This document shows, piece by piece, positions 1-11,115 of a DNA stretch of 64,000 nt. A program made the translations under genes and the position numbers. The stretch covers positions 124,001 to 188,000 of the forward strand of contig CAUYUJ010008557.1 in NCBI GenBank assembly GCA_963575745.1, written 5' to 3'. The notes beneath the pieces are model-generated. The model was not told the DNA's origin, ran no database searches, and saw only the letters and a list, made by a program, of their open reading frames with translations. How positions within the stretch are numbered: position 1 is the stretch's first letter; the number at the start of each line of letters is the position of its first letter. The DNA is from Prorocentrum cordatum. Lineage: Eukaryota > Sar > Dinophyceae > Prorocentrales > Prorocentraceae.

Positions 1-1440
1 TTATTTCGGCACCGCACCCCCCCTCCCCGCTCCGCCCCCTCCCCCGCGCCGTCTCAGCGCCCCCGCGCGGCTCCAGCGCCCGCCCAGTGCCCCCTCCGCC
101 CCGACCACTTTATTTCGGCACCGCACCCCCCCCGCTCCGCCCCCTCCCCCGCGCCGTCTCAGCGCCCCCGCGGCTCCAGCGCCCGCCCGGCGCCCCCTCC
201 GCCCCGACCATTTTTTTTCGGCAGCCCCCCCCGACCCCGCTCCGCCCCCTCCCCGCGCCGTCTCAGCGCCTCGCGGCTCCAGCGCCGCCAGCGCCCCCCG
301 CCCCGACCACTTTTTTTCGGCACCGCCCCCCCCCCTCCGCTCCCTCCCCCGCGCCGTCTCAGGCCCCCCCGCGGCTCCAGCGCCCGCTCCGCCCGACACT
401 TTATTCGGGCACCGCCCCCCCCCCCCCCGCCCCCCCCCCCTCCCCCGCGCCGTCTCAGCGCCCCCCCCCGCGGCCCCAGCGCCCGCCATGCCCCCTCCGC
501 CCCGAGGCACCGCACCCCCCCTCCCCGCTCCGCCCCTCCCCGCCCGTCTCAGCGCACCCGCGGCTCCGCGCCCGCCCAGTGCCCCCTCCGCCCCGACCAC
601 TTTATTTCGGCACTGCACCCCCCCCCCCCCCCCCCGCTCCGCCCCCTCCCCCGCGCCGTCTCAGCGCCCCCGCGGTCCAGCGCCCGCCCAGCGCCCCCTC
701 CGCCCCTACCACCGCCCGCCCATGCCCCCTCCGCGCTCGCACCACTTTATTTCGGCACCGCACCCCCCCCCCGCGCCGCCCCCTCCCCCGCGCCGTCTCA
801 GCGCCCCCCGCGGCTCCAGCGCCCGCCCAGTGCCCCCTCCGCCCCGACCACTTTATTTCGGCACCGCACCCCCCCCCCCGCTCCGCCCCCTCCCCCGCGC
901 CGTCTCAGCGCCCCCCGCGGCTCCAGCGCCCGCCCAGTGCCCCCTCCGCCCCGAGCGCACTTTATTTCGGCACCGCACCCCCCCCCCGCTCCGCCCCCTC
1001 CCCCGCGCCGTCTCAGCGCCCCCCCCGCGGCTCCAGCGCCCGCCCAGTGCCCCCTCCGCCCCGACCACTTTATTTCGGCACCGCACCCCCCCCCTCCCCG
1101 CTCCGCCCCTCCCCCGCGCCGTCTCAGCGCCCCCCCGCGGCTCCAGCGCCCGCCCAGTGCCCCCTCCGCCCCGACAAACCCCTCCGCCCCCTGAGCGCTC
1201 CCCCGCGGCTCGAGCGCCCGCCCGCCCCCTCCGCCCCGACAACCCCCCCCCATCCTCCCCCCCTCCCCCACACGTCTCAGCGCCCCCCACGGCTCCAGCG
1301 CTCGCCCAGCGCCCCCTCCGCCCCGCCCACTTCATTCCGGCACCGCAGCCCCTCCCTGCCCCGCCCCTTCCCGGACACCGTCTCAGCGCCCCCGCGGTTC
1401 CAGCGCCCGTCCAGTGCCCCGCGGCCCCAGTGCCCGCCAA
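1..1440. repeat. C-rich satellite, units of about 100-110 bp
   Basis: About 13 tandem copies of a unit built of TTTATTTCGGCACCGCAC, a run of C, a GCTCCGCCCCCTCCCC block, CGCCGTCTCAGCGCC, CGGCTCCAGCGCCCGCCCAG and TGCCCCCTCCGCCCCGACC. Copies differ mainly in the length of the C run (6 to about 14) and by small deletions, as expected from slippage. The last copies (1190-1440) are the most diverged. The array continues past the left edge of the window. Long open frames on both strands are by-products of the composition and are not annotated. Confidence 0.95.
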
Positions 1441-1544
1441 TGTCTTTCCTGCCCCGGCGCGCCCCTTTCGCCCCTTCCCCCCAGTGTTCCCCCCCCCCTC
1501 CTCCGCTTCATCCTCCTCCTCCCCCTTCCTTTTTGTGCAAGAGC

Positions 1545-2230
1545 CATGGCACACGTGCCACTTGTTTCCTGGGGATCCCCTACGCCCTGTCGGAGCACTT
1601 CGCGCCGCTGCCATTCGAGGTGTCGCTGGTCGCGGACTTCGCAGAGCTGCTTGGCTGCAGCGGGCTGCCGCCCCCTGGCTCGATGATCGCGCCCTGCCTG
1701 AAGGTCGCGCCGATGGGTTGGACATGGGCCATGTGGATCGCGCAGCGGGCGGTCTACCAGCAGATCGCGGAGTCCAAGGTCACCGAGCCCGGGAGGGCGA
1801 TCACTGATGAGAGGCGCATCCCCGTGCCGGTGCCAGGCAGGGCGCCACCGTTGCCCTGCGCCGATAACATCAACGCGGATGAGCGGGGGGCATCCGCGAC
1901 AAGCTGCAGCGCCATCTTGAGAAGAAGGGCTTCGCGGCCCACGAGCCGGCGGGCCCCGCGACGGACGCCGCCCCTTGGGCCACCGCATCAACGGAACCAC
2001 TCGCGCGGCGACGCCTGTGGCCCGCAAGCGGCAGCTGCTGGGGGCCGCGGGCCGCAGGTTTCAGGGTCGCCCGCGGGCCAGCGGGCGCGAGCTGGAGCAT
2101 TCGTGGGTCGCTGCGTCCATATCTGTTTGCTGAGGAGAGAGTTCTTGACCGTCTTCCATCGCGTCTATCCCTTCACCCATGCCCATCAATCGTCGCGGCG
2201 TCGGTCGTGGAAAGGCGCAGCTCAAGGGGA
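1545..2230 (+). pseudogene. Reverse transcriptase fragment of a DIRS-like retroelement
   Basis: The frame reading through 1545-2230 gives FLGIPYALSEHFAPLPFEV, then KVAPMGWTWAMWIAQ. The latter matches the LPMGWSWA-x-x-CQ segment of the RT palm found in dinoflagellate retroelement polyproteins. About 45 codons later comes CADNINADE, in the place of the catalytic YVDN/YxDD box, with the aromatic residue replaced by Cys. Further on, CVHICLLRREFLTVFHRVYPF resembles the connection/RNase H segment that follows RT in this family. The open frame runs upstream into the C-rich satellite without a proper start, so the 5' part is lost. It lies about 0.5 kb upstream of a tyrosine recombinase on the same strand, the order expected for DIRS-type elements. 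The family assignment is inferred from motifs, not from alignment. Confidence 0.6.
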
Positions 2231-2784
2231 TTCGAACTTTCGGCATCCTGCGTCCGCTCTGCTTCGCAAGGCTGGACAGGCCATGGAGTCCTAACGTTGC
2301 CAGGTCCGATGCCTGCCCCAGCGGTTACGCGGTGTGCTCCGGGATCTTATCGGCCCAGGACGTCTCCCAGGTCGGTGGAGTCACGGAGGAGTCTCGACAT
2401 CGCGTCAAGGCCCCCGCAGCGCAGGCTCGCGGGGGGGCTCTCAAGGGCCCGACGCGCTCAATGACGCCATTGCCGCGCCCCCCCCCCCCCGAAGGTTGAC
2501 AAGGGGGGGGGGTGAGGGGTCAAGATGATATAGGAGAGCCCATAGTTCCAGGAGGTCCCTAGAACGCGACTTGATCCCGGACGACGTTAATTGGACCGCG
2601 CCGTGAAATTCGCCAAACAGGAAAACATCCGGATTTTGGAAGGGAGGGGGGCGGCATCAGCTCTACGACATAAGCTCCGTTCCTCTTAGAATACTGGGGA
2701 TGCTATGTCGCTCGTTTTGGCTTGTGAGAAAGGACGCTCAGCTTCCTTTGGTGTCCCTCTATGTGCTCTTAAGCGACTTGCCCT
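2231..2784. other. Spacer between RT and recombinase, no gene seen
   Basis: Contains a short C9 run near 2480 and a G-run at 2507-2512. No coding similarity or regulatory site could be recognised. Confidence 0.5.
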
Positions 2785-4047
2785 GTGTATCGCGGGAGAT
2801 GTTGCGCTGTCGCACCGTTGGCATCCGTCGGTGTTGAATGCGGGGATGAGGGCCCCAGGCTCTGGGATGGCGTCGAGGCGCCGCTGGCCTCCTCGCCCAG
2901 CACGCGTTTCGTCCAGGGCCCCGCCCCGGTCGACGCGCACCTGCGCTCGAGCGAGCTCGTGCAGGAGGTGGGGGACATGGCCACGCGCCCGGGCGACCCC
3001 CCAAAAACACAAACAAACTCCCTCGCCATGTCCGCGGCGAAGGCCGTGACCTTGAGGATGTACTTCGAATCGCTGTGGCGCCTTCTCCAGCACCTGACGA
3101 GCGCCGGGAGGCCCTTCGGCTCGCTGGCCGAGGTGGACGCGGGCATGGCGGACCTGGTCGAGGCCAGGTTCTTCGCCGGAGCCGTGCGCGGCGAGGCGCA
3201 GGTGACCTGCGCCGCAGTCTTGGCCCTCTGCCCGCAGCAGATGAAGGGGGGCCAGGCGCTGCCACGCACGGCGCGGGTGACCAGAGCATGGCACCGCTTC
3301 TGCCCTGCGACCGCGCGGGTTCCTGCGCCTTGAATGGCGGTGGCGGCGATCGCACGCGTGATGGCCGTGAGCGGCGCGCCGACCGAAGCGCCGATGGCGT
3401 TGATGATGTTTTCGGCATACCTCCGCCCCTGCGAGGCGTGGAACCTTCATGCCGAGGATGCGGTGCCGCCGTGCCCTCCAGTGCCCCCCGCGCCTATGGT
3501 GCACCTGCGCCCGGAGCAGCGCGGGGGCCCGTCCGCGACGTTCGCGACCAACGAGAGCATCTTGTTGGACCACCCGCGCCATGGCTTGCTCGGGCTGGAG
3601 ATCGCCAGGCTGGCGCTCAAGTCAGGCCGCCTCTTCAAGTTCAGCGCCCAGCACTTCAATGCGGCGTTCAAACAAGCGCAGCGCGAGCTCAACCTGCCCG
3701 CAATGCACGTGCCTTACCAGCTACGGCATGGAGGGCCCTTAGCAGACAGGCGGGACAACATCCGCTCCTTCGCCGAGGTGGAGCAACGAGGCAGATGGGC
3801 CAGCGATTCGTCTCTTCGTCGGCGCGAAGCAGCCGCGCGCCTTCAACGCGAGGGAGCTCGACTATCCAGTCCCCCCAGAAGCTTTTGCCCGTCCGCCATC
3901 GCCTCGTTGCCGGCCGACCTTGGAGCGACATTGAGCCTGTGCCTGGATCACCTCGGGGAAGGACATTCGCTGTGGAGATCATCTCGCGCACTAAGCACCT
4001 CTCGTGTTTGCTGCGGCCCAATGTGGATGCATGTGTTTCGCCTTTGA
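2785..4047 (+). pseudogene. Tyrosine recombinase (DIRS-like integrase), broken by an in-frame stop
   Basis: One frame reads through 2785-4047 with a single TGA at 3331-3333. The upstream half (182 codons) carries the helical core-binding segment. The downstream half (237 codons) carries the catalytic domain: APTEAPMALMMFSAYLRPCE holds the first catalytic Arg at codon 31 after the stop, PYQLRHGGP holds the R-x-x-H-like box near codon 130, and EVEQRGRWASDSSLRR the G-H/W box. The residue where the nucleophilic Tyr is expected (RRYEK in related proteins) reads RRREA, so the enzyme is probably dead even without the stop. It would cut and rejoin DNA to integrate the element. DIRS versus Crypton origin cannot be separated here; the neighbouring RT favours DIRS. 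Confidence 0.7.
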
Positions 4048-4240
4048 CACGTGCGACTCGCCCAATCAGAACGTCTCGCAGACCAAAGTTTTCGAAACCA
4101 TCAAAGCACTCATCGCACATCCCGATTGCAAGCTCGTCGGGATGGGGGCCCGTGCGCGTCGCGGTCGAGAGCAGGACGGGCCCCCCCCCAAAAAAAAGGG
4201 ACCCCAGCGACGGCCTGCGCGGACTTAGTAGTCCCAGCTT
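3950..4240 (+). pseudogene. Methyltransferase-like remnant downstream of the recombinase
   Basis: Two overlapping frames are needed. The first reads FAVEIISRTKHLS, resembling the FxExFSGT/G S-adenosylmethionine loop. The second, after a shift near 4000, reads CFAFDTCDSPNQNVSQ followed by ARARRGREQDGPPP. In related dinoflagellate polyproteins this last part corresponds to the PC-x-SWSRARRG segment, but here the Pro-Cys is lost. A run of C then A at 4181-4197 ends the readable part. The whole is strongly decayed, and the assignment rests on order and spacing of weak motifs. Confidence 0.4.
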
Positions 4241-5060
4241 CCCGGATGCTCTCAGGGTGAAGGTCGGGAACCCACTGATGAGAATATCCGCCAGACTAGC
4301 TCGTCGCGCTGCCGCCTGCCGTCGTCAGCGCATCCTAGTGAACCCAGCAAGCTCGAGAATCTGGTTTACTTTTGAGCTCGAGCGACTGGAGGTCATAGGC
4401 TTTGTAAAATACCCATGTAGTTCTTGCGGGTGCGGCCCCCCCTGGCGGAAAGAAAAAAAACATTTGTCTGATTGCCTATTCGGCGCAAGGGCTAGCTCAG
4501 CTGAGCTCTGCGGGCGTCGCATGAAAGCTGGGCGCTGCAGCTTTTTCAGGCGCAGTGCGCGAACAGCTTGCGGGCAAGAGTCCGCAGGGCGAATTTCTGA
4601 AGAGGACCGCTCAACCGCATCCCTCGCTCTTCTGCTCGCGTGCTTATACCGCGCGCTCGCCCAACATATTAGATCGGCCGTACATTGCGCATGCAGCGCC
4701 AAGTTATGGGGCTTTGGGGTATCTAACCATGGCGCTGTTTGCGCTGCTGCACGCTCGTGGCCTCGCGAATCGCTCCGTGCCAGTGCTGGCTGATATCCGA
4801 TGGCGGGGCTCGTGGCCTCACTTCTACTGGCGCCCGTGCAATAGACGGGCCCATAATCGGCGATCCCACGCCGCCCCTCTTCACCCTCCGTGATCTCAGA
4901 CGCAGTCTGGGGCATTAAACGTGGGCGCTGCGCTCGCTGCTGCACGCTCGCGGCCTCGCGCGCGAATCGCTGCCGCGCCAGTGCTAGCGGATGTCAGATT
5001 GCGGGGCTTGCGGCCCCACCTCGACTGGCGCTCGTGAACTAGACGGCCCCAGACAGACGC
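4241..5060. repeat. Diverged direct repeat of about 115 bp (two copies)
   Basis: A segment starting GCTGCTGCACGCTCG at about 4743-4856 recurs at about 4937-5047. The copies share GCTGCTGCACGCTCG-GGCCTCGCG, AATCGCT, GCCAGTGCT and GCGGGGCT, and end in GACGGGCCC / GACGGCCCC. The rest of this 0.8 kb stretch shows no recognisable gene. Confidence 0.65.
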
Positions 5061-5061
5061 A

Positions 5062-5100
5062 TATACATGCATATATATATATATACACACATACATATCT
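5062..5100. repeat. AT/CA microsatellite
   Basis: Alternating CATATATATATATA followed by CACACATACATATC. Confidence 0.9.
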
Positions 5101-5401
5101 GCATGCACGACTGCGCCGGCGCTTCGCGCCGCGCGCCTTGCCCCTTGCAGTCCGGCGCGCGGGCGGAAGCCGCGGCGGAAGGGCAGGCAAGTAAGGCGTG
5201 CAATGTGGCGGGAGCTCCTCGTTCTAATTGCTGAGGTCCGCGGAGGAAGTTGTGGCCGCCCCTAGTGGTGATCCCGCTTGGCATTGCCCGATCCTCCCAT
5301 TCCCTATTCCTCCCCCGCCACCTCTTCCCCCTCCCCGTGCTCCTCGCCTTCCTCATCCTCCTCGAGGCCTCGCCGCATCCACGGCGCGAGCCCCGCCGTC
5401 T

Positions 5402-5512
5402 CCCCCTCATCATCATCATTAGCAGCATCGTCATCATGGGCCTCATCATCATCATCCCCATCATTGCCATCATCATCTTCATCATCATCATCATCATCAT
5501 CGTCATCCCCCT
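5402..5512. repeat. CAT trinucleotide microsatellite
   Basis: Imperfect (CAT)n interrupted by AGC, GCC and GTC triplets. It is followed directly by a CCCCCTTCCCCCTCCTCCG tract and the DinoSL-like sequence at 5526. Confidence 0.9.
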
Positions 5513-5525
5513 TCCCCCTCCTCCG

Positions 5526-5545
5526 CCGTAGCCATGAGGCACAAG
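5526..5545 (+). other. Possible decayed DinoSL relic
   Basis: CCGTAGCCAT is identical to the first ten bases of the conserved DinoSL core, and the following GAGGCACAAG can be aligned to its remaining TTTTGGCTCAAG with one gap and three changes. It sits after a pyrimidine-rich tract and 120 bp before a long open frame, the same context as the clearer relic at 54330. A chance match cannot be excluded. Confidence 0.35.
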
Positions 5546-5666
5546 TTCCAAGCCTTGCCCCGAGGCTTGGAATTCGCCTGCTGCCGCGGGGCAGGCCCGA
5601 GAGCCCCCCGCGGTCGACAGCAGACCGCGCGCCGCGCCCAGCGCGCGATATGCCGTCCTATATTAC

Positions 5667-8222
5667 TTGCTTTGCCTGCTGCTATGCTGGTGCCGTCGCT
5701 TGGATATACCTCTCCGACGCCCGCAGGACCCGCGCGTTGTGCAAGGCGCGTTTCCCTGGTCGTTCTCCCTGGGACAAAGCCCACGGACCTGGGCGACGAC
5801 AAGGACAAGGACAGACAACAACAACGGGCAGAAGGAGGAAAATACCAGAGGGGCGGCCGATGCCGCGGGGGGGGGGGGGGGGGGAGCGCTGGATGTTGCC
5901 TCATTGCTTTACGGATCCTTCATTGGCGCCTCGCTGTCTGATGCGGTTCGTGCACGGCTTGGGTCTGATGTATATGATGAAGAGTTTGGAGATGGGGATG
6001 ATGCGTTTGACAGCGACGGTCCCTTCGCCCAGCGTGATGACCCAATGTTTACGGTTTCCGATCAAGGATCCCTCATCAAGACAAGACAATCTTATCTTGA
6101 GGGTCTTCGAAGTCTTCCTGCCTCCGTTCGCATTCAGCAGTTGATTGACCACCTTCAGTCCGAGCTTGTCGATGCCCGCGAGCATGAAACTTCTCTGCCC
6201 CCCATTCCTCAGCAGCGCGCTCGTTTGTCGCAGCGAATCCGCTGGTCTACTAGGAAGGTCGAGAGGGCCGATGAGACCTTGCAACATATTTAACAGGAAT
6301 TGTTTGGAGTTCTTGTGCGGAAATGCTCGTGGGAAGTCAATCGTGAGCGCTTCGGGACAGAGTGCGAAGTTTGGCAGAGTCGCCTTGGCTCCTTACCAGT
6401 TCCAGGGCCTGTTGTTGATCCAGAATCCAGCGACTTGTCAGACATTTGCAAGACCCTCCGCAGGAATGTTCCGAGGTCCTCCGGACAGATCCCCGAGGTC
6501 GCCCGCGCCTTGGGACGGGTGGTTGAGCTGTCTGCCGCGGCGCAGTGCGCCCCTGCATTGGATCGTCCTGTCGCCCGCCCGGGGCAGGGCCGCCTTCCCT
6601 CTTTTGCTATCGCCCATCGGGTCCCTCGGGGTAGGAGTAGCGGAGACTTGTCGGAAGATGGTTCTCCCGCTAGAGCTCCGATCGGTGATCGCGAACAAAC
6701 CCCAGACCCGCGCAGACGAAATGGCATAACAGCAAGATCCAGACGAGGAGCATTCTCGTCTTTGATCGCTGAATTTTCGGAGACGATAAGTCCTATCCCG
6801 ATTGCTTCGCAGACAATCGTGCCGGCCGCTGGTGAAGCCAGTGGGTCGGGATCAGCTCACGAGTCCACAGGCGCGTGCCCCAACGTCCCGGACGGGCGGG
6901 GAGGCGCGAGTGGAACTCCCCCCACCCCAATAGCACTGAACGGACAGTTCGGCCAATATAGTGACGAGCCACTTGGCAGAGAGCATGAGATAAACTCCAT
7001 GGAAGAAGATTTTGAATACGCCAACAAAGGGGTTACTTTGAGCCGAGACTTGTCCTTGATAATGGATGCAGACCACCCCGCCCAAGGTGAGCGGTGGTCC
7101 CCAGATGGTTCAGATGTTGATACATGTGACCTGACGCCTCAGGCGGTCAAGGCTGATATCGAACATCAATCTCAGGCGAAGCACGATAGAGAGCCCACAG
7201 GATGGACTCCTGCACCTCAACTCAAGAAGCAGAGGAACGAGGATTACGATTTGAACGATTCACCGCTTCGAGAAGGATTCTATCGTTCTGCCGTCGCCTC
7301 AGGCGATTGGCAACCCTCGATACCGGCTGTTGTTGAGGATGAAGAAATGGTTGAACAACCAGCTTCGTATACTGAGCTAATAAGACAGGGTGAAAGGGAT
7401 GAGGAGCTTCGAGAGGTACCAAAACCCCCAGAAAGCACGTGCACACGTCCCAGATCGAACGCCTCGAGTAGGGGAAGACCTAAGATACCAAGATCAGGAG
7501 CTCGGTCTGCTTCAAGGAGCAACAGTACTATATCCATGCTTGATACATGCTGGAACTGGAGCCCCGACTGCGCGCCACAGGCGGAGAGCAGATGCCCGGG
7601 GAAAGCCCACAAGCCAGATGGAGCTTGCAGGCGTCCAGCGTGTGAGAGTTGCTCGGAGGTGTGTCCCAATTGTAGCAATCAGTGGTTGCGTGTAGATTGT
7701 TTTCCCACGCGTGCGCATAACTGCACATTTCTTCTCATACGAGCCATCGAGAACCAGGCTAGATTTGTTGAAGCTAAGACTCAGCAGGAGTTCCTGCTGC
7801 GCGAAGCGCAGAGGGCCGAGAAGGCTCGACTTGAGCGAGAAGAAATGACCGCAACCATCGAGGATGTTCGGAAGACGTTCGAGGCTGAAAGACTTTCTCT
7901 GGCGAAGGCTGCCAGAGAGCGAGAACGGGAGTTGGTGGAACAAGTGCGCCATCAAACCGCTGTCGTTAAGCGGCAAGCGGAGGAAGAAGCCAAGAACCGT
8001 TACGCCGAGGTGATGGCTTCCGAACGACAGGCCGTTGTAACGGCGATTAATCAATCTGTTGGTGCCAAGACCGTTTCCGCAGCTGTTGCGGCGGCTAGAG
8101 CAGAAGGGGGGGCATTTGACACGAAAACGAAAAGATGTTCGAAGTGCACTCAGATAAAGAGTTTGCCAGCTGAACAGGAGAAGTGGGACGAGCAGTGGAG
8201 AAACACACAGTGCCGACAGTGA
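5667..8222 (+). pseudogene. Cys-rich, coiled-coil protein of a Copia-like element, one in-frame stop
   Basis: A single frame runs from 5667 to 8222 with one TAA at 6291-6293; sequence character is the same on both sides. The part before the stop (208 codons) is acidic and contains a helical stretch (LIDHLQSELVDAREHE). After the stop the product is Ser/Pro/acid-rich for about 400 codons. Then comes a Cys cluster at codons 416-466 (CWNWSPDC, CRRPACESCSEVCPNCSNQW) that looks like a zinc-binding domain. A long charged coiled coil at about 485-600 (FEAERLSLAKAARERERE) follows, with a final CSKC at about 613. I do not recognise the family. Its place just upstream of a Copia gag, on the same strand, suggests an N-terminal or accessory ORF of that element. 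The true start is uncertain. Confidence 0.55.
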
Positions 8223-8449
8223 CTTTCGGGCCCCACAACAAATGCTCCTCGACGAATGCAGTGCACACAGGGCGAAGGAGCAAACTGAGGAACAGACGCT
8301 AGCACCGGCAGCTGCATCAGGAAGAGACATGATGAAGCTTCAAGCTGTCATAGCCCTTCCCACATGGGGAAACAGAACAGGGCAAAATAATAAAATCGAG
8401 TTCGTTTGAGTTACCTCTATTCTCACAGGACACGCCCACAAGACCTGCC
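8223..8449. other. Short spacer before gag, nothing recognised
   Basis: Contains an A-rich patch (AATAATAAAATCGAG near 8387). No gene is seen. Confidence 0.4.
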
Positions 8450-10454
8450 ATGAAACCTCGCCATACTCTCCCCGGTCCTGCAATCGAAGGTCCGGCCAAG
8501 CCTGGTACCTCCGAGCATGGTATACTAATCAGGGTGAAGCTCACAGGGGTGATTGAAGGAAAGAATTATGTTAACTTTCATCCGTTCTCTAAGGACGGAC
8601 CTGCGAGACCGTCAACGGCTCAGCCATTAGACAACGATCAGGATCATGCGCCTGCGGCACAGCCGCCGGGCGGGACGGGGAAGGATAAGGATGGTGACGA
8701 CAGTAGTATCGCGTCGAGTACTCACACCCTATCGGCACTGAATGATGCTTTTCGCGATCCGCCAGACAAGCCGCCACCCGGGAGCCCGGGGGGATCTGGA
8801 TCCCCAGGCGGTGGAGGTGGTGGCGGCGGCCCTCCTGGCCCAGGAGGGCCAAATAATCCGGGCGGTCTAGATGAGAGTACCCCCCTGGATCAATGGAGAC
8901 AAGTTGGAAACAATCATAAGGTCGATCTAATGGACATTCCCGATGTTACAAACATACGGGAGTGCCACATGCACGCAGTTCGCGCCATTGCTGGATCTTC
9001 CCCAGAAATTCAGCTAGCACAGCATTGGATTATGGAAGCTATGAACCCAGCCGCGGATGACCAGCAGCTAAGAAATGCTGGTCGTTTCCAACGTCTTCAC
9101 CTCATGATCGCCGCAAATCTGATGGAGAAATTCAACCAAATGTTCAGGAATCACAAGTTACCGAATCATCACATCCACTTCCTTCAACAGATCAGTCGGA
9201 TGGAGTGTGGCGCCCAGGCTGAGGAGAGACTCTTAACGGGGCGCGAAATCATTCGAGCCATTTGCCACTGGTGTTCTGTTCGATCGGAATTGGGTCAGCA
9301 TCGCATCTCGCGTGATAGATTTAAAGTAGTCATAGACCCTAATCACCCTGATGCTGACTTGTACCATTTCTACAACGAACGGACAGATGTTTACCAGCAG
9401 TTATATGGGGTCGACCTCCATCTGACGGTATGCGAGCATCGGTTCATGCACACTTCATTGAGCAGTGTAGGAAGCCTAAGAAGCGATCATTCGCTTGTCA
9501 GATTTATGACATGTCCAAATATAGATTGGGAACAGGAGCGAATCCTATGAGTGGCTTATGAGTGAAATTGAACCGTTGATGTTGCGCGATATGGAAGAAT
9601 GGAACATCAATGTGCATGAGAGTACTCTGAATCAAAGTGCTCGGCAGGCCCGATTGTGCGGAGGTGGGAATAACAACAATGACAATCGCCGAAATGCCAG
9701 CGGTAAAGCCGCTCCGGCAGAGGTAACAGCTCGATTAGGCAAACCCACAGATGTCATGAAGAGCGGATTGACTAAGGGCGAGACAACGTGCAAATATGTA
9801 CGTAAGGGCCAGGCCTGCCCGTGCGCAGGCCAGGGTTGCTCTTTTAACCGTAAGAAGCCCAAGGCTGCCGCGCCGGCTCAGTCGGTTGCGGGAACTAACT
9901 CTAATGCTGCTCCAGCCCAAAACAAGAACCCCAGAGGGAGATCTGGCAAGCCCGAAGGCCGAGGCCGAAAGGGACAGAGCCGTTCACAGACCCCTACGGG
10001 GGGACGAGGGAAGGGAGCGCAGCAGAGAAATCGGAGTCAATCCAATCGATCGCGTGGAAAAGAGAGCAAGCTACCATGTTACGCTTACTCGCGAGACCCC
10101 AAGAACTGTCGCAGACCAGAGGATGGTTACTATAAAGAGCATAGAGGATTGACTGATGCTGAGAAGCATAAACGCGACAAGTACGAACAAGCGAAGCTTG
10201 ATTCGGGGCAATCCCTGGAGTACGAGCGATCTGTTAAACAAGCCAATGCCGCGGCTGCTAATGTCTCGTCGTCAGCGGGCAATGGTGGCTCGAGAGCCCC
10301 CAGCAATAACTCCGACAGACGTAAGAAAGACGGAGACAATAATAAAGGCAAAGGCAAAGTCAAAGACATGATATGTCGTTCTTTCAGGGACACAAGCAAA
10401 TGTTCGCGTGGCACGGACCGTTGGTTTGCCCAGACCACACCTGGGCATCCGTGA
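8450..10454 (+). pseudogene. Copia-type gag with Cys/His knuckles, frameshifted
   Basis: Two adjacent frames form one product. 8450-9550 (366 codons) begins with a low-complexity Pro/Gly linker (codons 95-140). A helical gag domain follows with LDQWRQVGNNHKVDLMDIPD, LTGREIIRAICHWCS and YHFYNERTDVYQQL, the layout of dinoflagellate Copia gag. It ends with ERIL and TGA at 9548. The second frame, 9558-10454, continues naturally (EWLMSEIEPLMLRDMEEWN), so one base has been gained or lost close to 9545-9552, or a programmed shift operates there. The second part holds three Cys/His motifs (CKYVRKGQACPCAGQGC, CYAYSRDPKNCRRP with a later H, and CRSFRDTSKC), nucleocapsid-like RNA-binding knuckles in a basic linker. 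It would package element RNA. Confidence 0.65.
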
Positions 10455-11115
10455 CATTGGCTCCGCACTGGCGGCTCAGCCGCCGGTGCAGGAGGACTGA
10501 CTGATATAATTTTGTTAAGGATACTCTTTCTTGTCTTCCTTGTTCGACGGATGTGGCGAAGTCCGCGTCGGTTAAGCCGAAAGCGGGGGGACCGGAAGAG
10601 ATCCACTGACCAAGTCAGCTTGGGTGCCATCGCGTGCCCCGCCCCGTTGATTCGGGGGTTCCCTTGGCAGAAACAGGCCAGCCCTAAGTTTTTGAAGGCC
10701 TCTAGAGATACCAACGGAGGAGTCTACGGGAATCCCTCCGGTGGAGAGTTTCACCACGAATGCAGGGAACAGGTCGAGAGTCTTGTCCATGTCCCTGCGA
10801 GTTTCCTGCATCCTCTCTCTTTCTCGGGACGCCATAAAGAAGTACTCGAGCGTCCCCGCTAGTAAGAGCTGCATCCGATCTCAGATGAAGGGTCGGAGCA
10901 CGCTCCGCGTCCGATTGCACCCCTCCACTAAGGAACCCGCCATCACTTGGAGGAACGCGCGTCGCCACGACTCGAAAGAGTTGCCCTCGAGTTCCAAAGA
11001 CAGGTGGAAGTTCCCAGGATAGGTGCGCCGACAGATGTCTACTCAGTCGAGAGCGTCTGCTGCGGAGGCCTTGATCAGGGCGCCAGACCTGCAATATGAA
11101 GTTTGGAACCTCTAG
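10455..11115. other. Gap between gag and protease regions
   Basis: About 660 bp with no convincing frame on either strand. By position it should hold the junction of gag and pol of the Copia element, but it is too decayed to read. Confidence 0.4.

Noticed and set aside
87-1500. Long Pro/Ala/Arg-rich open frames on both strands
   Set aside because: They follow the C-rich satellite unit and its slippage variants; every frame lacks stops because the unit has almost no A or T.
2170-2300. tRNA-like GGATTCGAAC box
   Set aside because: GGGGATTCGAACTTTC resembles a T-arm, but no matching acceptor, D or anticodon arms could be laid out around it.
2785-4047. Phage integrase and bacterial origin for the window
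   Set aside because: The tyrosine recombinase is beside a retroelement RT, and the window contains DinoSL relics and LINEs.
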